Below are positions 26,135 through 36,905 of a stretch of 64,000 nt of DNA, piece by piece. Both the position numbers and the translations under genes were made by a program. Every line of letters begins with the position of its first letter. Position 1 is the first letter of the stretch. Below the pieces are notes generated by a model, which was not told the DNA's origin, did no database searches, and saw only the letters and a list, made by a program, of their open reading frames with translations. The stretch is from positions 2,883,501 through 2,947,500 of the forward strand of contig NZ_CP106679.1 in assembly GCF_025502585.1 (NCBI RefSeq), written 5' to 3'. This DNA is from Reichenbachiella agarivorans (lineage in GTDB: Bacteria > Bacteroidota > Bacteroidia > Cytophagales > Cyclobacteriaceae).

Positions 26135-26165
26135 AAAAAAAGCGACCCTTGTGTGGGTCGCTTTT
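26135..26165 (-). terminator. Terminator of the giant surface-protein gene
   Basis: A perfect 11-bp stem (26138-26148 with 26155-26165) with a 6-base loop lies 6 bases after the stop on the minus strand. The A run 26135-26141 makes a U tract in that direction. Confidence 0.9.
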
Positions 26166-26170
26166 GAATG

Positions 26171-29100
26171 TTATCTGATCACCAGTTTCTGTATTTGCTG
26201 TTGATTGCCTTGTTGTACCTTGACATGGTAGATACCACTCTGTAGTCGGCTATTGAATCTAACTGGGATACTCTGTGTACCCAATTGTGCTTCTACCATT
26301 TGGCTATAGACCATATGCCCCGTAATGTCAAAGATGACAATTCCTATGGGGCTGTTTTCATCCCCTGAGCTCAAGTTGATGTTGACATTGTCAGACTGAG
26401 TAGGGTTCGGATATAGCACAACTTCGATTCCTTGCTTGTATTGATCGTTGTTGATAGTGACAGGACCAAAAATCGTTTCTTTGCCATCATAATCTACTTG
26501 GATCAATCTATAGTAGGAAACACCGTAGTATGGGGTAGTATCTATGAATCCATAGGTGGTTTTGTTACTGGTGGTACCATTTCCTTCTACTTGACCTAGG
26601 TACTCATAGTTTTCACCATCTTTAGATCTTTCAATTTCGAAGTGATCGTTGTTCTGTTCTGATGCGGTCACCCATTTGAGTTCGACACCTGTAGATACCA
26701 TGTATCCATCGAATGAAAGTAGATCAACTGGGAGTGCATCTTCATTTTGACCTCCTATTGTTAGGAATAACAAATTGAAAGAAGAGAGGGCTCCAGAAGT
26801 AATGGTACCTCCGCTGGTAGATGCGCCAGAAGATAAACCAGTTCTACCTCGGTCTGCCCAAGTATCATCATTGTCTACACCATCAGCCTGTCCATCATTG
26901 TCAAATATTGAAACGACTGTAGTCTGATTAGGTATTAATACTTGTGATTGTGTACCATAAGTTAGGCCGACTGTTGCAGCTTGAGCTGTTGAGGGGTGTA
27001 TTACCCAATATTCAGCATAAGAAACAGTTGTAGTTCCAAGATTTGAGTAGTTATTACTCAAATTGGCAGATGGATTAATCATTACGTATCTGGCTGTCCA
27101 ATCAGCAGCTCCTGGAGATACAGCCTGTACAGTAACGGGTGCAAAAGTAGAGCCATCTCCTGTTGGGAAGATGAAGTTTCCTCCTGATGGGATTGAGTTT
27201 TTTCTTACCACACCGTCTACAAAACTCGCGCTGCTACCACCTATATAGGTAGCTGATGGACCGAAAATTAATACACTGTTGATTGTAAATGATGTTGATT
27301 TGAAAACTGTATTGTCTGTTCCGATAATACCATCTATCAGCGAAAGACTATTATTAATCTGTAGGGTGGAAGATATATTGATAGCGATACCAGGAGCACT
27401 GTTGTTGATCACAACATTAGCCATATTGAATCCACCACTAATATTTTGAGAAGTATTACCCAAAAAGCTTACCTGTCCAGCATTTCCCCCAGAAGAACTA
27501 ATAGTAGTATTTGTTCTGCTCAAATCTCCAAAGAGCTCAAACTGGCTGTTGTTGGCAGTAGTCAGGACACCATCTATCAAACTTACGTTTCCTTCTACTC
27601 TGAATATACCATCTTCAGCCATATTGACTGTACCATTGTTTTGGATGAAATCTCCTCCAACTGTAAATGTTCGTTCAGCTGCAAGGTTCAAAATACCATC
27701 GTTTACGATTAAGTCTTCACAAATGGAGATATTACTATTTGTAACGAAAGTTTTGGTGCCACTACCGTTCAAAGTGAGTTGTCTTACCTCATTAGCCTCT
27801 ACCATGATCGTATAATCGCCTGATCCTCCATACTCAAGTGCACCACCAGTGCAATCAAAGAAATTGAGATAATCACCCGCAGGCAATGCCGCTGTAGTGC
27901 CATCACTGTTGATACGAATAGTACCTGTTCCGCTCACTTGACCCAAGATATGACCGTTAGTACCGTCTATTTCTAATACTCCATCAGAAGGGATGATCAA
28001 TCTACTGAAACTAATGTAGTTGGTATTCAATGACATGGTTTTGCCAGCCGCTATTTCAATAGCTCCACCAGTCACTGCAGTGAGATCAGTTTGTCTCACA
28101 TCTCCATCTGCACCATTGAATACACCATCGTCATTGTTGTCATAGAAGTAGTTGTCAGCAGTATTGTAATTATTGTTTGAATTAGCATCAAATATCAATG
28201 TTTCAAATGCATCTGGTATAATATCAGGATTACCTGCAAAATACTCCCCAGAGAAATCACTTTCTGAAACAATAGGGAAGGTGATTGTATTGATTACAAT
28301 GTCCATGGTATTGTCGGGATCAGGGTCTGATTCGATCATGCCATCGCCATCTGTGTCTGGGAATGGGTTTTGTACTGCTAAATTGGGATCAGAGAAGATT
28401 GCCCTTGCAGCTCTATAAGTGTCTTCAGCATCTGTACCAATTACATCATCATCGTAACTAGCCACCACATCTGCATCAAAGTTGGTCAGACCTGTGCCAT
28501 TGATCAACCAGTGGTATTGCAATATGGCATCCTGTATTGCTTGATCTTCGCTGAGCATAATTGGTGCGACAGCATTTCTAGGTCTGATTCGTAATCTACC
28601 TGCAGTAGAACCAGAATTACCTCCTCTACTTGTAAAATCAACCAAAACAGGCGTATATCTGTTGCCTTCTCCAACTGGGAATACGATGTCTGCGGTAGAA
28701 TTGGCAGCAAATTCTTTTTCCAATCCAAAGTCAATAATAGAACTGTTGGTCTGAATTTGATTTTCCTCTCCAAAATGAGACAAAGCAGAACCTTCGCCAT
28801 TGCCGTTGGTGATGGTTGCAGAGCTAGTAAGTAATAACAATGCTGGACCAATATCCAATACACCTTCACTTAGCGTGAGGTTGTTGTTGATATTAAACTC
28901 TTGGTTAGCATCTGGCAAAGCCACACCATCACTGTTGTCGATGGTTAAGTTTCCAAATACGCCAACATTAGAGGTGGATAAGACTTGTGATCCAATAGTT
29001 CTGTTAAATATAACCCCACCATTGACTACAGTACCATTGGAAGTATGAGTAGCATTGTTGACCAAAGTTTGGCCAGAGAAGTTAATCATATTTCCGTTGT

Positions 29101-32100
29101 CTGCCAAAATACCAGCAGAGAGGAGCATAGTTGCACCTGACACTTCTATATCACTCATCAAGTTCAAGGTACCCGTACCAGTTTTTTCGAAATTATAGAA
29201 CTTGACTGCACTGGTACTAGACACTTGCTGGCTAGTTGCATCTGCAATGTTGAAAGTAGTTTTGTTCAAACCTGGCGTGTATTTGGCCGTGTTATTGATA
29301 ATTAAATCCCCTTTCAATGTCAGATCCAAGTTGTTGGATCTGAACTCTATGTCATTTGACAATGTCAAGTCTCCATTAATTATCAGTGATCTAGTTTTGA
29401 GTTGGACTACTTCGCTTTCTACTCCTGATGTACTTAATATATTCAGGTTGTTCAATGGAATCGAGCTATTGATACTAAAATTGTCATCATTGGTCTCATT
29501 GAGATCAATGTAGATGGTAGAACCAGTCAAGTCATAGGTGTCTGGTTGTAGTAGCAGAGAGGCTTTGATACCATCTGTGGCAGTTACTCCATTTTGATTC
29601 TTGAAGATCAACGAGCCACCTGTATGAACAAAATTACTACCACTGTTTATGATTTCAAGCATGCCTCGTCTTTTGTCTCCATCAGTAGCAGCACCGATTT
29701 CAACTGTTCCATCAGTGATGGTCAAGTCAAGTGAACCTGCATCGGAGAAGAAACCACGTCTGATTTGTGAACCTACAGACAGAGTAGAAGCAGCATCTGT
29801 AACCATGATTTGCGCATTGCCATTAGCAGAATATTCTATAAAGTTGTTACCATTTCCTATTCCAGTTGACATATCTAAGTTTCCTCCACTGAGGATAAGA
29901 CTACCATCTAAAATCAGACCTGTATTATCTCCTTCTATACGTGCAATACCTTGTTTGATTTCTAGAGCTCCAGATCCTGACGAAGAATTTGCGTTATTGG
30001 TATTTGGTAAATAGAAATCACCAGTTGAAGCGTCAGTCAAAGTGATATCGATACCTGAATTGTCTAAAATCAGTGTTCCATTTACTATTTCAATCGGTTG
30101 TTCTCCGATTTCAGATGGAAGAGGGATGTCTATTGCATTGTTTATTGCGAAGCTTCCAGTTTTATCTGTGCCTTTGTTCATTACAATGCGGTACAAATTA
30201 GGAGTTACAGATGCTGATGAATAGTTGATAAAAGTTTTGGAATCAGAGCCTGTAAGCTCAAGAATAGCGTTATTGTTTGTACCAGTTCCGTTATAAAGAT
30301 TTAAGGAAGAGGTTCCAGAAAGTCCCGTTTCGATTTCAATATTGCCTGCCAATAGTATCTTGTGTTGAAATCCATTTAGGTTATTGTTTTCAACAATGAA
30401 ATTAGCTGTACCTGCGCCATTTCCATTTTCAAGTTTCAAGTCGCTATCCATGGTAATAGTAACTTCTCTATCATCACCAATTTCCACCCAACAACCACTA
30501 TTATCTTGCCAAGTGATTCTTAAATCTCCTTTGATATGGGTATCATGATTTAGTCTCCAGTTGGCACCACGATCCATTCTTACGTCCTGATTGATAGTAA
30601 TAGGAATGGAAGTTTGAAGGACACGATTGGTTCCTCCTTCTGCCTCCATTCTTAATCTTGGATACACTTCAACATTACTCATCATGTTTACAGTGTTGTT
30701 GTTGCTCGTGACTTGGTAGATAAAAGTACTGTTTGGTTCGTCAGACCATGCTACTAAGTCCGTCTCTCCAATAAACTGAGGAGAGTTGGTTGATGTCACT
30801 TCTAAATAAATTTCGCCTTCTCCTGATACGACTCCTAAGTTTAGATTTGCGTTAGTTTTCGTAACCCAGAGTCTTGGAGGATAACCACCATCTGAAGCAT
30901 CAAATCTTAATTCTGCAATTTCTATGTCTACATTTGCATTAACCCAGTGGTTCTGATTTAAATTACCATAGCTCTGTATGACAGCAATATCTCCTACTTG
31001 TGGGTAACCATCGTTACCACCAGCGGTTCCATCAGCATTGTGAGTCCATTTAGTTTGATCATTCCAGTTTCTGCGTGAGTTTAATTTTGTGTAATAGATG
31101 TCTGGTGATCCTACAAATCTCGTAGCTACGCCAGCTGTAAAATTGCTATTATTCAAAGTAAACCCTGCGCCATCTCCATCAAACAAGATCGAAAAATCCG
31201 TGTTCTGAAAGCCAGGATTAGCTGGATCTGTTACTGTGTTAGCTTCAGAACTACGTGTATAGGAACCTCCATCTAATACTTTTCCTGAAACATAGGAAGT
31301 GAGATTGGCACCAGCAGAAGGATCATCCATGTCATTGCCAAAGAACTGAATGAAATTAAGCGTAGGATCTACATCGAAACCTTCGGTTTTCACTTTCCAA
31401 TAGTAAGACAATATTTCACCTCCAGATAGATTGGTGGTCTGTAGCTCTCCTTGTACTGGATTGATCGTAATATATGCTTCACCATCTTCTCCTAGATCAC
31501 CTACATTGGACATGCTCAATAGAGCAGGAGTATATTTTGAAGTGGCAGCCAATCCAGTGGTACCGATTCCAAGTGGGAATAAAAAGTAGTCATCATTAAT
31601 GGCATCTAGCGTCGCATTTCCATTTATGTTGTTTGATACTACACCAGCAGGATTGACAGCAGAAGTAATACGCAAACTCAACCCTCCATCAGAAACTTTA
31701 CCGTCTGTAATGATCATATCCTCTACAGAAAAACATCCCTGACAACTCTCATAATCTGCTGTGCCACTCAATGCAATGTCTAATTCCTCAATTTTTAGAT
31801 TGTGCTTACCAATGTAGAGTCGGCCATTCTGGAATTGTAAACGTTTGATTGTTACACTGTTATCTAATGAAATTGTACCGTTTGCAGAATTCAGTCTGAA
31901 GTTTCCGAAGATTGCCCCTGGTTCTGTTTCTATAGTAAAATCATTAGCTCTGAATTTCAATAGGGCACCATTTTCTGTTACTCCAGATTCAAAAACACCC
32001 ATAGAACCTGCATTGTAAACATCTCCGTAGAATCTTAAGCTATTTACGCCTTGATCAAGAGTTCCCGATTCTATTCGGATAGAACCTAATTCTGCAATAC

Positions 32101-35100
32101 GAAAGGCATTGTTATTACCTGATATTTTGTTGGGTGCAGTGATGGTAACACTTGCATTTGCTCCCTTATTTACAATTACATTGTGAAAGAGTTGTTCGTT
32201 GTTGGCTTCTCCATCATTAATCAAGTTAGACAAATTGAGCGTGCCACTTAATCCGGAATTAAATGTAGTTGTATTTTGATGTGTACTCGGAACAGTTGCA
32301 TTTCCATTGGGTAAGCTAATTGGTAATAATGCGGCATCTCCAAAATAATACTGGGCATTCGCTGAAATGGTAAAATTTCTACCAATAGTTACATTTTGTC
32401 CTAAGTGGTCAAAACGTATAGGGTTTGTACCGTCTCCAATGGTAAGGTCATTCAATACAACTAAAGGCTGTGCCTCTAGCGATGAGAATGCAGGATTATT
32501 GGACTGACCACCTGATAGAAATACAATATTGTCATCTGTTGGCTGAATATTGACAGTCGTGTTACCATCTACATCGTTGATTGCTCCACCTGCAGAATTG
32601 GTCATAATGACATTGTAGAATGGAGCTGTAGATGTGACTTTGAATGGAACGGTATTGTCCATGTTCATAATTACCGTTCCTCCTGTTACCTCATAGTTTT
32701 GAGCGGATGATGCTATGTAAATACCACCACCAAGGTCATCTGTTTGAATATTAATATCAGCTCCTGTACTGTTGAAGTTGGATCGGCGGATATTCAAAGT
32801 ACCCCCTGACATCCTGAATACATTTGTAGGGTGTGTTAGGTTGAATACATAATAGTTGGATTGAGTACCTGTTGATCCAGTGCTCACCGAACCTACCCCC
32901 GATCCACCATTGAGAATGACAGTACCACCAGTTTGTAAATAACTACCCACATGATTAGCTCCGTTTACTGAAGTTCTAATTTGATTGGCATAGAGTGTTC
33001 CTCCAGATATTTCTATTGCTCCAGCATCTCGCATAGTAATCCCAGAGTTAACAAGAAATTCTGCTGATCCAGATGATATTTTTACTGTTCCATAAGCAAC
33101 GACAGCTGTACCATTTACCTTTTTTACCTCTCCACCGTCTACCCATAGAGCTGACAAAGATGAGACAGAGTAGTTATTAGCTGTATTCAATACAGGGATT
33201 TTAACATTGGTACCGAGTTTAACTGTACCGGTGACTAGTCCAAGCGCATTGTTGTTTGCTCCACCTATACCTAAATCGGAATCAATATGGTAGTTGGCTC
33301 TACCATTGAGATTAAAGTACCCGTCTGCGCTGGCTGAGATCGTTAGTACAAATGTAGGAGACGATTTGTCAACTTCTATTCTGTAGAAGTGTGATAAACC
33401 ATTACAGTTCAACGTTTGATCTTTGACAGAATTGAGAAAATTCAGGTCTACTATACCATCAGTAGCGTCTGATGTATAGGTTGGTGTCACTCTTTGAGTA
33501 AATGCCAAGGAACCCGCATTGGTGAAATTACCATAACTGTTGAATTGGTGTCTTTGATTAGCTGTACCAGTAACAATCGATCCAGTGGCTGAAATGGATA
33601 CATCGTTGATTACGTCGATGCTTAACGCAGTATCGGTGAAGGTAATGTCAGCAAATGTTTGAGCTGCATTTCTATGAATTTGTAAACGACCTCTTGTGAT
33701 ATTGAGATTGTTAGTCAAGTAAAGTGCACGTTGTAGTATAACCACATCTGTTACATTTGTCATATTGACGGTCATACTTCTAGAAACAGCTCCGTTTGGT
33801 CCTGCAGTGATTGTCCCACTCAATGTTTGATTTAGAACTAGTGGAGTCCCACTGCTTGCTGTATTTAGTGTAATAGTTCCTCCTAACAATTGATCAGCAA
33901 AAGCACTGTAATTACCCGCAGGTAGATTTTCTACATAGGCAGTCGCACCTGTATTGGGTACACCTTGGATAGCCAGAGTCCCTGCACCCGAGATAATCCC
34001 CATGTTGTGCCCAGTGGAGGTTAGAATATTTAACCTACCTGATCCTTTGATGCTCAGCGATTGTGTTTTTACACCATTTAAAATAGTAGAGCCATCTAGC
34101 TGATACATGCTAATTGTACGGCCAGCAGTAATGATTACATTGTCACCTGATCCTGGTATTTCACCACTTGGATTGCTGTAAATAGGCGTGGTTGCTCCAT
34201 CAAGTGTCCAAGAGCTTGGGTTACCCCATGCTCCAGTTTGAAAACTGTACCAAGTTTGCTGTATGTCACCTAAGGGACTGACGCTGTTATCATTAGTGGC
34301 TACAGTGTAGTAGTTACCATCAGTTATCGTTACGTTGGAGAAAGTAATTGTATTGGCTACATCATCAATTACTGGTGTGTTAACAATTTCTGTCCAAGCA
34401 CCACTACCTGTTGTAGCACGTGTAATCAGTCTATAGTTAGAAGCGGTTGCCAAGGAGACATCTTGCAAACCTGCATCATCTAAATCAAATGTAATATTGA
34501 CTGTTAGAGAATTGTTTGCGTCATTTTTGTCTAAATACCAAGTGCGTCTCATTCTAGCTGGCATAGAGCCAGTTATACCGTTGATATCATTATCAAGTAT
34601 GGCATTGGTCTTGATTCTGTGGCCAGCGAAAAGATAATCCCCATCTTCTAGTCCTGTGTTGCTGGCAAGTGTCAAACCTTCCTTGTTGGCAGTGTTGACA
34701 ATAGCAGTTGCGTTGGCTCTGCCAATACCAAATACTCCAAAGTCATGATTTTGATTGGCTACTTCATCTCCATGGTAATAGTCATTGACCGTAGGAAGAT
34801 TATACCTTGCATTAAGGTAATTTTGAATGATAATATACTTGGCATCATTGATTTTTTCAGTAAAAACGAAAACTTCAGCAATCTCACCATCATAATATTG
34901 ACCAGAACCGCTGCTACCAAGCTTGAAGGAATTGTTTCCAGTATTACTATTGTATGAGATGCTATTGGTAGAAGTGATTTGTTGGATGAGCTTACTATTG
35001 TCATATAACCATACCTCTTTGGTAGAAGGATCAAAACCATATCTCGCAAGGTGGAAATTGTCAATGGTGAAATTATCGGTGTACGGGCCTTCAGATGATA

Positions 35101-35641
35101 CAACGGAAAAACTACCAGGATTGGTAGATACAAAAACCTGCAGATCATTTAACTGATTATTGTCGGCCGGAGTGCCATTTCCTCCGTTTGATAGGAGGGT
35201 TAGGAATGAGGTATTACCAGTTGTTCTTGGGAATTGTGCAATATAACCTGAGTTGGTTGATGGTTGTTTGAATACAATAAAAACATCACCTATTTGATCA
35301 GGTGCATCTGTGTTGAGTCCAAAAAAATCAGCTGTATTCGAGCCTCGCAGATAGGAGTTGGATGACGAAACAAAGTCTACCACAGCTTGCTCGTTGAGCT
35401 CACTTGAAGCAGATATGAACGAAGGTCTGTTACCAATGGTTGGTTGGGTCATGTGGCGAGAATTTCCACTGAGATCTTGCCATGTTTGTACTTTGTTGTC
35501 AATAGTAGAAATACCCTGATCGGCTCTTAACCATAATTCCAATGTAGAAGACCCGTCTGTTGTTCCTATACCTGCAGGACCAGTTTGGGCAAACATTGCG
35601 ATTGGGATCAATAAAAGGATTCCAAGTAAAAATTTTCTCAT
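26171..35641 (-). CDS. Giant T9SS-secreted surface protein, 3156 residues
   Basis: This secreted or surface-anchored protein has a signal peptide (1-18, ending MFAQ). An N-terminal LamG/concanavalin-like region (about 25-290) contains LELWLRADQGIS and WQDLSGNSRHMTQ. Thousands of residues of short beta-strand repeats rich in Asn, Gly, Thr and Ser follow, suggesting stacked beta-helix or beta-sandwich units. Asp-rich stretches such as DTDGDGMIESDPDPDN look like calcium-binding thrombospondin type 3 motifs. Near the C terminus a fibronectin-like domain (ELKWVTASEQNNDHFEIERS) precedes the type A T9SS sorting domain (VVLYPNPTQSDNVNI to the final KLVIR). A role in adhesion or gliding is plausible but unproven. 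It lies inside what would be the mod operon. Confidence 0.88.
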   Translation of the reverse strand: MRKFLLGILLLIPIAMFAQTGPAGIGTTDGSSTLELWLRADQGISTIDNKVQTWQDLSGNSRHMTQPTIGNRPSFISASSELNEQAVVDFVSSSNSYLRGSNTADFFGLNTDAPDQIGDVFIVFKQPSTNSGYIAQFPRTTGNTSFLTLLSNGGNGTPADNNQLNDLQVFVSTNPGSFSVVSSEGPYTDNFTIDNFHLARYGFDPSTKEVWLYDNSKLIQQITSTNSISYNSNTGNNSFKLGSSGSGQYYDGEIAEVFVFTEKINDAKYIIIQNYLNARYNLPTVNDYYHGDEVANQNHDFGVFGIGRANATAIVNTANKEGLTLASNTGLEDGDYLFAGHRIKTNAILDNDINGITGSMPARMRRTWYLDKNDANNSLTVNITFDLDDAGLQDVSLATASNYRLITRATTGSGAWTEIVNTPVIDDVANTITFSNVTITDGNYYTVATNDNSVSPLGDIQQTWYSFQTGAWGNPSSWTLDGATTPIYSNPSGEIPGSGDNVIITAGRTISMYQLDGSTILNGVKTQSLSIKGSGRLNILTSTGHNMGIISGAGTLAIQGVPNTGATAYVENLPAGNYSAFADQLLGGTITLNTASSGTPLVLNQTLSGTITAGPNGAVSRSMTVNMTNVTDVVILQRALYLTNNLNITRGRLQIHRNAAQTFADITFTDTALSIDVINDVSISATGSIVTGTANQRHQFNSYGNFTNAGSLAFTQRVTPTYTSDATDGIVDLNFLNSVKDQTLNCNGLSHFYRIEVDKSSPTFVLTISASADGYFNLNGRANYHIDSDLGIGGANNNALGLVTGTVKLGTNVKIPVLNTANNYSVSSLSALWVDGGEVKKVNGTAVVAYGTVKISSGSAEFLVNSGITMRDAGAIEISGGTLYANQIRTSVNGANHVGSYLQTGGTVILNGGSGVGSVSTGSTGTQSNYYVFNLTHPTNVFRMSGGTLNIRRSNFNSTGADINIQTDDLGGGIYIASSAQNYEVTGGTVIMNMDNTVPFKVTSTAPFYNVIMTNSAGGAINDVDGNTTVNIQPTDDNIVFLSGGQSNNPAFSSLEAQPLVVLNDLTIGDGTNPIRFDHLGQNVTIGRNFTISANAQYYFGDAALLPISLPNGNATVPSTHQNTTTFNSGLSGTLNLSNLINDGEANNEQLFHNVIVNKGANASVTITAPNKISGNNNAFRIAELGSIRIESGTLDQGVNSLRFYGDVYNAGSMGVFESGVTENGALLKFRANDFTIETEPGAIFGNFRLNSANGTISLDNSVTIKRLQFQNGRLYIGKHNLKIEELDIALSGTADYESCQGCFSVEDMIITDGKVSDGGLSLRITSAVNPAGVVSNNINGNATLDAINDDYFLFPLGIGTTGLAATSKYTPALLSMSNVGDLGEDGEAYITINPVQGELQTTNLSGGEILSYYWKVKTEGFDVDPTLNFIQFFGNDMDDPSAGANLTSYVSGKVLDGGSYTRSSEANTVTDPANPGFQNTDFSILFDGDGAGFTLNNSNFTAGVATRFVGSPDIYYTKLNSRRNWNDQTKWTHNADGTAGGNDGYPQVGDIAVIQSYGNLNQNHWVNANVDIEIAELRFDASDGGYPPRLWVTKTNANLNLGVVSGEGEIYLEVTSTNSPQFIGETDLVAWSDEPNSTFIYQVTSNNNTVNMMSNVEVYPRLRMEAEGGTNRVLQTSIPITINQDVRMDRGANWRLNHDTHIKGDLRITWQDNSGCWVEIGDDREVTITMDSDLKLENGNGAGTANFIVENNNLNGFQHKILLAGNIEIETGLSGTSSLNLYNGTGTNNNAILELTGSDSKTFINYSSASVTPNLYRIVMNKGTDKTGSFAINNAIDIPLPSEIGEQPIEIVNGTLILDNSGIDITLTDASTGDFYLPNTNNANSSSGSGALEIKQGIARIEGDNTGLILDGSLILSGGNLDMSTGIGNGNNFIEYSANGNAQIMVTDAASTLSVGSQIRRGFFSDAGSLDLTITDGTVEIGAATDGDKRRGMLEIINSGSNFVHTGGSLIFKNQNGVTATDGIKASLLLQPDTYDLTGSTIYIDLNETNDDNFSINSSIPLNNLNILSTSGVESEVVQLKTRSLIINGDLTLSNDIEFRSNNLDLTLKGDLIINNTAKYTPGLNKTTFNIADATSQQVSSTSAVKFYNFEKTGTGTLNLMSDIEVSGATMLLSAGILADNGNMINFSGQTLVNNATHTSNGTVVNGGVIFNRTIGSQVLSTSNVGVFGNLTIDNSDGVALPDANQEFNINNNLTLSEGVLDIGPALLLLTSSATITNGNGEGSALSHFGEENQIQTNSSIIDFGLEKEFAANSTADIVFPVGEGNRYTPVLVDFTSRGGNSGSTAGRLRIRPRNAVAPIMLSEDQAIQDAILQYHWLINGTGLTNFDADVVASYDDDVIGTDAEDTYRAARAIFSDPNLAVQNPFPDTDGDGMIESDPDPDNTMDIVINTITFPIVSESDFSGEYFAGNPDIIPDAFETLIFDANSNNNYNTADNYFYDNNDDGVFNGADGDVRQTDLTAVTGGAIEIAAGKTMSLNTNYISFSRLIIPSDGVLEIDGTNGHILGQVSGTGTIRINSDGTTAALPAGDYLNFFDCTGGALEYGGSGDYTIMVEANEVRQLTLNGSGTKTFVTNSNISICEDLIVNDGILNLAAERTFTVGGDFIQNNGTVNMAEDGIFRVEGNVSLIDGVLTTANNSQFELFGDLSRTNTTISSSGGNAGQVSFLGNTSQNISGGFNMANVVINNSAPGIAINISSTLQINNSLSLIDGIIGTDNTVFKSTSFTINSVLIFGPSATYIGGSSASFVDGVVRKNSIPSGGNFIFPTGDGSTFAPVTVQAVSPGAADWTARYVMINPSANLSNNYSNLGTTTVSYAEYWVIHPSTAQAATVGLTYGTQSQVLIPNQTTVVSIFDNDGQADGVDNDDTWADRGRTGLSSGASTSGGTITSGALSSFNLLFLTIGGQNEDALPVDLLSFDGYMVSTGVELKWVTASEQNNDHFEIERSKDGENYEYLGQVEGNGTTSNKTTYGFIDTTPYYGVSYYRLIQVDYDGKETIFGPVTINNDQYKQGIEVVLYPNPTQSDNVNINLSSGDENSPIGIVIFDITGHMVYSQMVEAQLGTQSIPVRFNSRLQSGIYHVKVQQGNQQQIQKLVIR

Positions 35642-36076
35642 GATAGGTGCGTGACTAAGTTTGAAATATTAAGGTTGTTTCGTTTTGTATTCTTCAATGT
35701 TCTTTTGGCAATGTGGTTGTTGAATCAATTCCCATATGAACCATGTAAAAAAATGATTTTTTGGGAGTGCCTAAATACCAGGAGGAATAATCAACCATAA
35801 CGCGTTTGATATATTAATTGCTTTTAATAAAATTTGATTCTAATAGCAGGTTGATTATTAATAATAAAGCGCAAAGAAAGTCATTTTTATTGTACTATTA
35901 AACTTATTTACTTTCTATACATTTTTTGAAATAAGATCAGCGTAAGTTATTGGTGTTTACTAAGTAAGAAACTATACGATTCACCTATTCTCAAGATAAA
36001 ATTATATTTTATTCAAGTCTATTGCTATAAGGTAAACCCCTAAAGTGAAAAATGAGCGGTTGTACGAATAGTAGTG
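35642..36076. other. AT-rich intergenic region upstream of the giant gene
   Basis: No credible reading frame is present. The segment is very AT-rich with many A and T runs and presumably carries the giant gene's promoter, but no full Bacteroidota promoter pair on the minus strand was found. Confidence 0.5.
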
Positions 36077-36107
36077 AGGTACAGACCTCAACCTAAGGTC
36101 TGTACCT
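36077..36107. other. Perfect 12-bp hairpin behind modA
   Basis: AGGTACAGACCT at 36077-36088 pairs fully with 36096-36107 across a 7-base loop. It lies 23 bases after the modA stop. No U tract follows on the minus strand, so it may be a terminator-like or RNA-stability element. Confidence 0.55.
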
Positions 36108-36129
36108 ATGCTTCGATATAACGAGCATT

Positions 36130-36870
36130 TTAAGGAGACGAGGAGTAGCCATGGTTTTCAAATGATCGGCTTGTGTTTTTCTCCTCTTGTAGATATTCAT
36201 ACAATGGAAGCGCATTGGGCTGCAAGACTAAAAAAGCATGAGGAAGTTTAGGGACGATTGAGTTTGAAACCTCCGTCCAGCAGCAAGGTATTGCTCTGCT
36301 CAATTTTACTTGCGAGGATTTGGATGTGATCGCGAGATCAACGGATCCAGCGTAAATGTATTGATTCGTGATAGCAATGTTGCTGCCATAGACCAGTTTG
36401 TGCGAAACAGACTCGTGGGTGATAGTCTGTAAATAGCGAAGAGCCATGTCACCGAAAGGAGCCAAACCAGGTTGTGCTATGCCTATGCTTTGACACGATT
36501 CACTGAGCATATAGGTCGCTGGTGAGCCGATAGCTTCTTTTGTCCAAATCACAATAGGACTGTACGTGAATATTTCAGGAGGGTAAATGCCCATTCCTTT
36601 GGATTTTAATATGTCTGTATATTTAATGTTGGCAGAAAAGAATAAGTCAAAAGGTGCTCCTTGGAGGATTTGATTGGTGAGTGTACCAGAACTGCCTGAG
36701 ATGATTTCTATGGTCTGATGGTGGGTCTTTTCAAACTCTACTTTTATTTCATGTAGCAAATCTACCATGCTCGATGCGGCAGCTACTCTGATTACCTGCG
36801 CCTGCAAGGTAAATGAATAGATAAAAAGCACAATGATCAAACAAGCCTTTGGATATAGATGCAATAGCAT
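36130..36870 (-). CDS. modA: Molybdate-binding protein ModA-like
   Basis: This is the periplasmic binding protein of the molybdate transporter, 246 residues. After a signal peptide (about 1-24, ending LQAQ) come VIRVAAASSMVDLLHEI, ISGSSGTLTNQILQGAPFDLFFSAN and SKGMGIYPPEIFTYSPIVIWT, the ModA core with the oxyanion-binding Ser and Gly turn. Further on IAQPGLAPFGDMALRYLQ and DLAITSKSS match the second lobe. It lies 10 kb from modB and modC on the same strand with the giant surface gene between. The C terminus after about residue 225 (NTSRSFENHGYSSSP) looks unrelated to ModA and may be a run-on end. Confidence 0.87.
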   Translation of the reverse strand: MLLHLYPKACLIIVLFIYSFTLQAQVIRVAAASSMVDLLHEIKVEFEKTHHQTIEIISGSSGTLTNQILQGAPFDLFFSANIKYTDILKSKGMGIYPPEIFTYSPIVIWTKEAIGSPATYMLSESCQSIGIAQPGLAPFGDMALRYLQTITHESVSHKLVYGSNIAITNQYIYAGSVDLAITSKSSQVKLSRAIPCCWTEVSNSIVPKLPHAFLVLQPNALPLYEYLQEEKNTSRSFENHGYSSSP

Positions 36871-36905
36871 GTAGTATTGGAATTAAAATTTCAAAGCTAC
36901 TATCA

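Noticed and set aside
27063-30224. Several plus-strand frames of 60-121 codons inside the giant gene
   Set aside because: They are antisense shadows of a repetitive, biased coding sequence.
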